64,000 bases of DNA from positions 1 through 64,000 of the forward strand of contig CAUJHV010000049.1 of the NCBI GenBank assembly GCA_963205115.1. The letters are read 5' to 3'. Source of the DNA: Pseudomonadota bacterium. GTDB lineage: Bacteria > Pseudomonadota > Gammaproteobacteria > Burkholderiales > Burkholderiaceae_C. Shown here piece by piece: positions 8,585 through 15,621 of this stretch. The translations under genes were made by a program, and so were the position numbers. Below the pieces are notes generated by a model. That model did not search any database, was not told where the DNA came from, and was given only the letters and a program-made list of their open reading frames with translations. Positions within the stretch are counted from its first letter, which is position 1; each line of letters begins with the position of its first letter.

Positions 8585-9796
8585 TCAGCGGGCTTCAGGT
8601 TCGAGCGAGCGACGTGCGCCAGCGGCTTGCGGCAGGTCCTTCTCGTCGATCGCCTCGCGGTAGATCTCGATCAGGCGCCGGTAGTTCACTTCGGGCGAGT
8701 AGTCGGCCAGATAACGCTGCCGCGCCGCCTGGCCCATCGCGGCCATGCGTTGCGGATGGGCATGCGCCCAGGCCAGCTTCGCGGAGAGATCCTGCGCGTT
8801 GCCGGGTTCGAAGAGCAGACCTGTTCGACCGTCCTCCACCAGCGTGGCCAGCGCGCCGATGCGGCTGGCGATGACGGGCGTCGCACAGGCAAAGGCTTCG
8901 ACCAGGGTGCGCGGGAAGTTTTCGTACCAGATGCTGGGGATGACGACGGCCGCCGCGCGATTCATCTCTTCGCGCACCAGGTCGGGCGACAGCAGACCCA
9001 GGCGTTCGACACGCTCCAGGTCGTTCAGGGTTGCCCGCTCGGGTCCGTCGCCTGCGACGCGCAAGTGCACGTCGGGTGTCAGCGCATGCGCGGCTGCCAA
9101 GGTGGTGATGCCCTTTTCCAGGGACAGGCGGCCCACGAACAGGAAGTTGTCGCGCCGCTGCGGCGTGGGTTCAGGGAAGTCGATGAAATTGGGTTTGACG
9201 ACAACGCGTCCCGCAGGCAGCCCCATCTCGATGAACTTCTGCCGGGTGAAGTCGTTCAACGCGATGTAGCGCGCGACCTTGCGGTTGAAGGTGCCCAGTC
9301 CCCGGTGCACGGCCAGCGATCCGGCCAGCACGGCCGACACGGGGCGCGAGCCGCGGTAGCAGCCATGCACCACACCCCGCCAGGGCAGGCGTCCGACGCA
9401 ATCTTCGCAATTGCGGCCTTCGCGCAGCAGGAAGGCATTCAGGCAGCCCAGCCGGAAGTTGTGCAGGGTCTGGACCACCGGAATGCCGTGGCGGGCAGCC
9501 ACCCAGTACAGCGAGGGCGAGATCAGCGGAAACGTGTTGTGCGCGTGGATGACGTCGGGCCGGCGTGCCTCGATGAGCGCACTGACCTCCCGCTCGGTGC
9601 GACGCGACCAGACGGTGCTCATCGCCAGGTCCACGGCCGACAAGCTGTCGGCTTCGGCGTTGTCGCGCTGGTAGGTGTCCACCCGGTGGCCATGCGCGCG
9701 CAGCAGCGCGATCTCGGATTCGGCGACGGCGTCTTCACCACCGCGCTGCTGGTAGGCGGCGTGGACCGCGAGGACATTCAAGGAGGAGGCCGGCAT
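8585..9796 (-). CDS. Glycosyltransferase family 4
   Basis: A 403-residue GT-B fold retaining transferase. The N-terminal domain opens with LNVLAVHAAYQQRGGEDAV and contains DVIHAHNTFP; the C-terminal donor-binding domain has FLFVGRLSLEKGI, the VAGDGPERA block, and VIPSIWYENFPRTLVEAFACATPVIAS, whose Glu pair is the family EX7E motif. It is the last gene of the leftward eps operon (EpsF, EpsG, XrtB, EpsI, polymerase, this gene), 47 nt after the polymerase. The ATG at 9794-9796 is chosen from homology; the upstream frame merges with the polymerase gene's shadow. It is expected to act on the cytoplasmic side with a nucleotide-sugar donor. Confidence 0.87.
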   Translation of the reverse strand: MPASSLNVLAVHAAYQQRGGEDAVAESEIALLRAHGHRVDTYQRDNAEADSLSAVDLAMSTVWSRRTEREVSALIEARRPDVIHAHNTFPLISPSLYWVAARHGIPVVQTLHNFRLGCLNAFLLREGRNCEDCVGRLPWRGVVHGCYRGSRPVSAVLAGSLAVHRGLGTFNRKVARYIALNDFTRQKFIEMGLPAGRVVVKPNFIDFPEPTPQRRDNFLFVGRLSLEKGITTLAAAHALTPDVHLRVAGDGPERATLNDLERVERLGLLSPDLVREEMNRAAAVVIPSIWYENFPRTLVEAFACATPVIASRIGALATLVEDGRTGLLFEPGNAQDLSAKLAWAHAHPQRMAAMGQAARQRYLADYSPEVNYRRLIEIYREAIDEKDLPQAAGARRSLEPEAR

Positions 9797-9843
9797 CGTT
9801 TGCGGTGGAGGCGGATCCGTGCGGAGGATCCGCAGGATGAGTT

Positions 9844-11130
9844 CTAGGGCCGGTTCAGGCCGACGGAAGGCTCGCGCCGTCCACTGGCAGGCCCCTGGGC
9901 TGGGACTGGGCCCTGCAGTCGGCCACGCGGGCGGTCTGACAGGACGCTGTCGGTCTCGGTGTCCTCGGGGGACGCGCTTGCCGCGACGGCAGGCACCAAC
10001 GCATCGCGTGCGGCCATGCAGGCTGCGGCCAGCGTGGCGAAGTAGATGAAGTACGGATAGATCAGGGTGTTGTCGGTCAACAGGATGACGTTCACGTAGA
10101 GCGCCATCAGCCGCACACCGAAGTGGCGCTGTGCGAACAGTGCCCAGAAGAAGGCCACGAAGACGATGGCGCCGTATTCGTAGAGGATCTTCAGGTTGTC
10201 GGCGTGCAGGTTCTGCTTGGCCATCCATTCGGCGCCGCCCTTCATCATGCGGTAGCTCTCTCCAGGCCCCATGCCCACGGCCAGGAAGCGCGCCGGCTCG
10301 CGCAGGAACTCGCTGACGATGAAGCGGATGAGCTCCTGTCGACCTTGCCCCAATTCGTTGGCGCTTTGCTGCGTGTATTGCACGATGTAGGTGTCGAAGA
10401 CGCCCGAGCCGTACATCAACGCCAAGGCGACGCCGGCGCCATTCACGACGATCATCGTCACCGGATGCAGGATGAACCGTGAGAGCTGCCGCGGCAGCAC
10501 CTGGACCATCAGGCACAGCACGACCCCCAGCACGGCGATGCGCTTGAGTGTCAGCACCGTCATCACCAGGGCGAGCAGGAATCCGGTCCAGCGCTTTTCG
10601 TAGGCGGCCCACACGGCCAGCACGCCGAAGACGAACGAGAAGTTGGACTCCAGGCTCGACACCGAGCGCATGATGTCCAGCTGGAAGGCGCCGATGTAGG
10701 CCCCCAGGCCCATTTCGCCGGCCATCGCCAGGGTCGTGACGAACTGGCCCATCAGGGCGCCGACGAAGAGCACGTTCCAGGACCACAGCCGTCGATAGCC
10801 GACGAGCGCCACCGAGCAGCCCGCCAGGATCAGGTACAGATCCTGGAATCCCAGGACATTCGCAAAGGGCGAGAGCAGCAGGCCCGCGGCAACGACCACC
10901 ATGTACGGCCGCACCAAGGGGTCGATGTGCATGCGGCGGTTGGCCAGCATCAGCAGCGCGGCCAGCAGCGGCATCACGTAGTTCGTGGCACGTGCGAGCG
11001 GCAGTGCCGCGCTCAGCACCATCAGGACGAGCGCCAGGTGTTCGAAGAAGTCGTCCAGACGCATGGCGCCCAGCGTGCGCGGCGGGCTGTCGATGTCGTC
11101 CATGGGAAGGGGAGAATGGGCCGTGGTCAT
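9844..11130 (-). CDS. Polysaccharide polymerase/O-antigen ligase-like membrane protein
   Basis: A 428-residue polytopic membrane protein with about 10-11 hydrophobic segments and a longer extracytoplasmic loop around residues 225-320 that holds GRQELIRFIVSEFL and VGMGPGES. Such G-R-x-x-L and G-x-G blocks are typical of O-antigen ligase/Wzy-type proteins. In this operon, next to exosortase and chain-length genes, it is the likely Wzy-type polymerase acting on lipid-linked units in the periplasm. The start is ATG 11128-11130; an internal Met ten residues in is an alternative. Assignment comes from topology and context, since Wzy proteins share little sequence. Confidence 0.72.
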   Translation of the reverse strand: MTTAHSPLPMDDIDSPPRTLGAMRLDDFFEHLALVLMVLSAALPLARATNYVMPLLAALLMLANRRMHIDPLVRPYMVVVAAGLLLSPFANVLGFQDLYLILAGCSVALVGYRRLWSWNVLFVGALMGQFVTTLAMAGEMGLGAYIGAFQLDIMRSVSSLESNFSFVFGVLAVWAAYEKRWTGFLLALVMTVLTLKRIAVLGVVLCLMVQVLPRQLSRFILHPVTMIVVNGAGVALALMYGSGVFDTYIVQYTQQSANELGQGRQELIRFIVSEFLREPARFLAVGMGPGESYRMMKGGAEWMAKQNLHADNLKILYEYGAIVFVAFFWALFAQRHFGVRLMALYVNVILLTDNTLIYPYFIYFATLAAACMAARDALVPAVAASASPEDTETDSVLSDRPRGRLQGPVPAQGPASGRREPSVGLNRP

Positions 11131-11191
11131 GAGCGATCGGCAGCCTTACCTGGGGCGGCCGACGCAGCGGCCTTGTGGAGCGTTTGCGGGT

Positions 11192-11896
11192 TCACCGGCG
11201 CGCCTGCATGCCGGCAAGGCCGAAGAGCCGATCGCGCGGGCCTACCTGCGGATCGGCGATGAGCGCCTGCGCGAAGGCGTCGTGTTGGGTGAATGCGGCG
11301 TCGGCGTTGCCGTCGATCGACGACAGGCGGAACAGCAGCCCGTCCGGAATGACACCACGCGCGGCGTAGCGCAATTGAAGCCACTTGCGCCCGATGCCGT
11401 AGGCCATCGATTGCGTGCCGATCACGACCCAGTAGGTGACGGGTTCGGTGCGGCTGCCCATCTGCGTCTTCAGGCGGCGCAGGTGGTAGTTGCCGTAGGG
11501 GGTGGACAGTTCGCCATTCTGCTGGCCCAGGATCTGGAAACCCTGCGCGGGGTAGCAGACATCGGGGTAGTGCAGGCCGAAGGCGTCGCTCTGGTCACCG
11601 CCATAGGCGATGGTGAGCATCACGCGATAGCCGGTCTCGCGGTGCACGTAGGTGCGCGTGAGCAGTTCGCTGTACAGACGGGCGAGCAGCGCCGACACCT
11701 CGGGGTTCACGATGGTCGTCGCCTGGTGGCTGTCGAGCACCCAGGGGCCGAAGGACTTCGGAATGGCGCGTTCCAGGGCCAGCGGTCCCAGTTCCGCCGC
11801 GAGGTGGCGGCTGGGGCGGATGGCGCGCGCGCCCGAGGCTGCGAGCAGTGAACCGCCCAGCAGCACGAGGGCGCGACGACGGGCCAGGGCGATCAT
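11192..11896 (-). CDS. epsI: Exosortase-associated protein EpsI
   Basis: A 234-residue protein with a single N-terminal membrane/signal segment (ALVLLGGSLLAASGARA) and a periplasmic domain. Characteristic EpsI-family blocks are AIPKSFGPWVLD, YVHRETGYRVMLTIAYGGDQSD, HYPDVCYPAQGF with its conserved Cys, and a YWVVIGT segment. The family is found next to or fused to exosortases in exopolysaccharide operons; its exact role is unknown but it is needed for polymer production in Methylobacillus. It lies 2 nt after the exosortase B gene, so the two are translationally close. The longer open frame upstream is only the shadow of the exosortase gene. Confidence 0.9.
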   Translation of the reverse strand: MIALARRRALVLLGGSLLAASGARAIRPSRHLAAELGPLALERAIPKSFGPWVLDSHQATTIVNPEVSALLARLYSELLTRTYVHRETGYRVMLTIAYGGDQSDAFGLHYPDVCYPAQGFQILGQQNGELSTPYGNYHLRRLKTQMGSRTEPVTYWVVIGTQSMAYGIGRKWLQLRYAARGVIPDGLLFRLSSIDGNADAAFTQHDAFAQALIADPQVGPRDRLFGLAGMQARR

Positions 11897-11898
11897 CG

Positions 11899-12843
11899 TC
11901 AGGCGGGCCTCGTGGTCAGGCGGCTGGACTCGGTGGCGGTGCGCGGCCGGAAGCGCGGCAGCATGCCGAGTGCCGAATCCACGCCCAGCATCAGCAGCGT
12001 GGCCACGGCAAACAGCAGGATGCCCGCGAAGCTGTGCACAGAGCTTTGCGCCACGGCGTCGCCGAAGTGGTAGGTGACCAGCACCAGCACGATCACGCGG
12101 ATGACGTTGGCCGAAAAAGCCACCGGCACCAGCAGCAGCGCCAGCAACGTATTGCGCAAGCCGTCGAGGTGCCCGGCCAGACGCATGTAGATGATGCCCA
12201 TGGCTTCGAGCGTGAAGATGGAGGACAGCCCGGCGCAGGCGTCGGCCACGAACAGCTGGTAAGGCCCGATGGTCAGGATGACGCCGCTGCGCGCGATGGG
12301 ATAGCCCAGGCGGTGCAGCACTTCGGCGGCCACCGTCGATACGGCAGACTTCAGCGGCGCCGTGACAGCGGCCACGATGTCGGCCGGCAGCGGCACCACG
12401 AACACAAGCAGCACCAGCGGCAGCCAGAACCGGCGCAGGCCGGCGGTGCCCCAGAACATCAGCAACAGGCCCGCCACGAACGGCAGCTGCGAGCCCAGTT
12501 CGAGCGTCATGATGTCCAGCGCACGCCCCACGGCATAGAGCAGCCAGGCCAGGGCGACGAGCGAAAAACCCAGGACCGGGCGCTGCGTGCGCGGGTCGCT
12601 CACGAGGCCGCTGCGGTCCTGCCATGCCAGCCACAAGGCCGCTGCCAGGATGACGGGCCCGTAGGAATGTTCCTCCTGTGCCCAGATGCCTTGCGCCAGG
12701 CCCCAGAAGGTGGGGATGTACAGCACGGCCCACGACACGAGGACCAGCCACGCGGACACGCCGAGCGTCAGGGACCCAAGCCCCGGGACGCGCGATGCGC
12801 TGCGCCCTGGAGCCCGGTCATGGTCGTGCGGCGCAGTCTTCAC
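11899..12843 (-). CDS. xrtB: Exosortase B (XrtB/EpsH-type membrane protease-transpeptidase)
   Basis: A 314-residue inner-membrane protein with about eight hydrophobic segments. The catalytic triad of the family is visible: C203 in ADACAGLSS, R249 in NVIRVI and H270 in VHSFAGI. Exosortases recognise the PEP-CTERM tail of secreted proteins and are thought to cleave it for transfer to a glycan. Neighbours identify the B subtype: EpsI directly downstream, and the EpsG kinase 3 nt and EpsF chain-length protein upstream in the same leftward operon. A likely substrate, a PEP-CTERM protein, is encoded at 38.7-39.7 kb. Start is ATG 12841-12843. Confidence 0.9.
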   Translation of the reverse strand: MKTAPHDHDRAPGRSASRVPGLGSLTLGVSAWLVLVSWAVLYIPTFWGLAQGIWAQEEHSYGPVILAAALWLAWQDRSGLVSDPRTQRPVLGFSLVALAWLLYAVGRALDIMTLELGSQLPFVAGLLLMFWGTAGLRRFWLPLVLLVFVVPLPADIVAAVTAPLKSAVSTVAAEVLHRLGYPIARSGVILTIGPYQLFVADACAGLSSIFTLEAMGIIYMRLAGHLDGLRNTLLALLLVPVAFSANVIRVIVLVLVTYHFGDAVAQSSVHSFAGILLFAVATLLMLGVDSALGMLPRFRPRTATESSRLTTRPA

Positions 12844-12846
12844 ACC

Positions 12847-13845
12847 TCACCACTCGTTCATCACGACGCCGGCCAGGCGCTGACCGCCCTTGTTCACCTT
12901 CGTGACCAGGGTCTGCAAGTCGGGCATCTTGGTCTTGCCCTGGCGGCCTATGGCCAACGCAGCGCCGCAACGCGCAGCGATGACGCGGCAATCGGCGCCG
13001 TGGCTGGCTGACGGCGTGTCGACGATCACATAGTCGAAACGGTGGGTCATCTCGCGGATCAGCAGCGAGAAGGCCATGCCTTGGACCAGTTCGAGCGGGT
13101 TCGGCGGCACGGCGCCGACCGGCACGACATAGAGACTGGGAATGCCCGGGATGCGGTGCACCACCTGGTGCTTCGTGCGGCCGGCCAGCACACTGCTCAA
13201 GCCCAGTTGGCTGTCGACACCGAAAACCTGGTGCAGGCGCGGCGTGCGCAGATCGGCATCGATCAGCACCGTGCGGCCACCGAGCTGGCTGAACGCCGTG
13301 GCCAGGTTCGCGGCAAAGAAGGTCTTGCCGTCGCCCACGTTCGGGCTGACCACGGCCAGCGCCGGGCGCCGACCTTCCACGCGGCGCTCGAGCACGCCCT
13401 GCAGCAGCTGGCTGCGCAGTTCGCGAAATTCCTCGGCCTGTTCGCCGAAGGGATCGGTGCCGACCACCAGCTCAGGGTTGTAGTTGTCCGAGCCCTCCAG
13501 CGCGTACGGATAGCGGTACTGCCGCGCCAGGGCGAACATGACGTCCTTCTCGGTCGTGTAGCCCAGGCGGATGGCCGCGACGCCGAAGCGCACGCCATGT
13601 TCCTTCTGGTACGTCAGGACATCGTGGATCTGCTCGTCGGTCAGCGATTGCGCTTCGCGCAGCAGGTCGCCCAGCGTGCGCTCGCGCGGGTCGTTCATCA
13701 GCCGGGTTTCTTCGAAACCGTCGGCGCCGCCTGCGCCTTCTGCGCCGCCTGCTGGCGCATCGAGTTCAGCTGCGCGCGCGGGCACGTCGCGACGTGCGCC
13801 AGCGTGCGTGTCGGCGGGGTAGGACGCTTTGGTGGAATCGGACAT
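12847..13845 (-). CDS. epsG: EpsG-family chain-length tyrosine kinase (BY-kinase) with MshEN-like domain
   Basis: A 332-residue cytosolic ATPase/kinase. Residues 58-115 (LGDLLREAQSLTDEQ to FALARQYRYPY) form a GspE-II N-terminal/MshEN-like domain with the RLG motif. The kinase domain follows: Walker A SPNVGDGKTFF at 167-177, Walker A' VLIDADLRTPRLH, and Walker B YVIVDTPS. BY-kinases pair with Wzz proteins to control polymer length; here the Wzz partner is EpsF just upstream. The C-terminus ends VVMNEW with no tyrosine cluster. The start could be ATG 13845 (GGAG about 10 nt upstream) or a TTG at 13899 that overlaps the epsF stop as TTGA; I prefer the ATG. Confidence 0.88.
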   Translation of the reverse strand: MSDSTKASYPADTHAGARRDVPARAAELDAPAGGAEGAGGADGFEETRLMNDPRERTLGDLLREAQSLTDEQIHDVLTYQKEHGVRFGVAAIRLGYTTEKDVMFALARQYRYPYALEGSDNYNPELVVGTDPFGEQAEEFRELRSQLLQGVLERRVEGRRPALAVVSPNVGDGKTFFAANLATAFSQLGGRTVLIDADLRTPRLHQVFGVDSQLGLSSVLAGRTKHQVVHRIPGIPSLYVVPVGAVPPNPLELVQGMAFSLLIREMTHRFDYVIVDTPSASHGADCRVIAARCGAALAIGRQGKTKMPDLQTLVTKVNKGGQRLAGVVMNEW

Positions 13846-13895
13846 GGTGCCGTGTGCTCCGTAGGGATCGGGCAAAGAGGGGGCTGTGGGCAGGC

Positions 13896-15323
13896 TCAAC
13901 GAGCCAGCGATGTCGACTGGTGCGCGCCGTTCAGGCGCAGGTCAGCCGCGCGCGCCGAATCCGTACGGCGCTTTTTGGCGCCGGGTGGCTTGGGCATGGT
14001 GATCAGCAGCGGCTGCATGAGGACCTGGGTCACGTCCTGCACGGTGCGCAGGCGCGGATCGAGCAGTTCGCGGGCCAGGCTCGTGCCGAGTGCCAGGACC
14101 AGACCGGCCACAGCACCGATGGCCAGGTTCAGCCAGATGAGCGGGAAGCTTTCATTCGGGGGCGGCGTGGCGCTCTTGATCACCGACACGTTGGTCTGCG
14201 TCACGCGGCTCTCCAGTCCTGTCTGGCTGGCACGGGCCATGGCTACGTCATAGGCCCGCTGGGCGCTTTCGACGTCGCGTTGCAGCACAGAGACTTCGTC
14301 GCGGCTGCCCTTGAGCTTCAGGACCTTGGTGCGCTGTTCGTCGCGTGCCGCGCGCAGTTGCGCCAGCCGCGAATTGGCCACGTTGCTGGATACGGTGACG
14401 CTGCCCGAGGCGCGCTGGATGGCCGACTGCAGGCGTGCGCGCAAGGTGGCGACGGTGCCGCGTGCTTCGATCACTTGCGGGTTGGCATCGCCCAGTCGCG
14501 TGCTCAGTTCCTCGAGCTTCACTTCCTGGCGCGCCAGGTCGGCCTGCAGACCCGCCACCACCGGGTTGCCGAGGACTTCCTGCATGCGCTCAGGCGTGGC
14601 GCCGGCCTGGCTCTGGCGACTGCCGGCATCCGCCGCTGCCGTTTCGAGTGCGACGACCTGCGAAGAGATCTCGGACAGGCGCATGTTCTCGATGTCAAGC
14701 CGCTCGTCGTTGGCGACGATGCCCTTGCTGCGCTGGAATTCGGACAGCCGGGTCTGCGCGGCTTCGAGTTCCTGGCGGAACTTCTTGGCGCGTTCGTCAA
14801 AGAATGCGTTGGACTCGCGCGCCGGCTCAGTCTTCAACTCGAGCGTGGTATCGACATAACCCTTCACGTAGGCATTCACGACGGCAGCCGAGAAACCCGG
14901 GTCGCGCGACGAGTAGGAAATGGAGAGCACATTGCTCTCGCGCGAGGGTTTGATTTCGAGGCGCTTGGCCAATGTGGAGGCCACCCAGGACTGGTAGTCG
15001 CCTACGCCCTTGGTCTCGTCCTGCCAGTCGCTGCGCAACTCCGTGTTGGTGTCCAGGCGCAGGGCCGAGATCGCACGCCGCGCCACGCGCTCGCTCTGGA
15101 TCAGATCGGCTTGCGTGGCCATGTAGCCGGGCGGCACGATGCTGGTCACGTTGCCGGCGACCGGATCCGGCGACTTCATGTCGATCAGTACCGACGAAGA
15201 AGCGGTGTAGCTCTTGGGAAGAAGCAAGCTCAGAGCGACCGCCACGGCGACCACCGCGAGGAAGACGACCAGGCCTGAAAGCCAGCGCGCCTTCAACACG
15301 GTCCAGAACTGCGACAAGGTCAT
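13896..15323 (-). CDS. epsF: EpsF-family chain length determinant protein (Wzz domain)
   Basis: A 475-residue inner-membrane polysaccharide co-polymerase. It has the TM1 FLAVVAVAVALSLLLP after the short cytoplasmic MTLSQFWTVLKARW, a Wzz domain with SYTASSSVLIDMKSPDP, a long periplasmic coiled-coil region at about 170-370 (rich in E, Q, L and A heptads), and a second TM IWLNLAIGAVAGLVLALG at about 400-420 before a short cytoplasmic tail. It sets polymer length together with EpsG. It is the first gene of the leftward eps operon, and its start ATG 15321-15323 lies 45 nt downstream of a 20-bp palindrome. Confidence 0.88.
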   Translation of the reverse strand: MTLSQFWTVLKARWLSGLVVFLAVVAVAVALSLLLPKSYTASSSVLIDMKSPDPVAGNVTSIVPPGYMATQADLIQSERVARRAISALRLDTNTELRSDWQDETKGVGDYQSWVASTLAKRLEIKPSRESNVLSISYSSRDPGFSAAVVNAYVKGYVDTTLELKTEPARESNAFFDERAKKFRQELEAAQTRLSEFQRSKGIVANDERLDIENMRLSEISSQVVALETAAADAGSRQSQAGATPERMQEVLGNPVVAGLQADLARQEVKLEELSTRLGDANPQVIEARGTVATLRARLQSAIQRASGSVTVSSNVANSRLAQLRAARDEQRTKVLKLKGSRDEVSVLQRDVESAQRAYDVAMARASQTGLESRVTQTNVSVIKSATPPPNESFPLIWLNLAIGAVAGLVLALGTSLARELLDPRLRTVQDVTQVLMQPLLITMPKPPGAKKRRTDSARAADLRLNGAHQSTSLAR

Positions 15324-15367
15324 GATGTGGGTCTCTTCCTGATGTAACGGGTGCAGGCGATCGGATC

Positions 15368-15387
15368 GTGCCGACGATATTCGGCAC
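15368..15387. promoter_or_regulatory. 20-bp palindrome upstream of the eps operon (candidate operator)
   Basis: GTGCCGA-CGATAT-TCGGCAC has perfect 7-bp arms around a 6-nt centre and sits 45 nt upstream of the epsF start codon. The position fits a repressor or activator site for the operon that runs from epsF to the glycosyltransferase at 8.6 kb. No regulator gene lies beside it in the window, so its ligand is unknown. Confidence 0.45.
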
Positions 15388-15556
15388 TGGAGCTATGCAT
15401 AACGCCCCGAATTGCGCAACGAGCTTAGCATGGGGTATTGCAGAAACAGCCCGCGCTTGGCCCTGCAATGTGGGGATCAGCCCCGCGTTTGAAGAGGTGC
15501 GCCAGCGTTGCAGGAAGTGCATGCGGCGGGTGTTTCCGCAGGCCTGTTCGAACCCC

Positions 15557-15592
15557 AAAAAACAAACGCCGACCGGGTGAGCGGTCGGCGTT
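15557..15592 (-). terminator. Rho-independent terminator of the glycosidase lipoprotein gene
   Basis: Read leftward, a perfect 11-bp stem (15565-15575 with 15582-15592; arm AACGCCGACCG) closes a 6-nt loop and is followed by TGTTTTTT. It lies 30 nt past the stop codon of the lipoprotein gene and would separate that gene from the eps operon further left. Confidence 0.9.
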
Positions 15593-15621
15593 CTGGCAGG
15601 GCCCGAGGGCCGCGCGATCGT

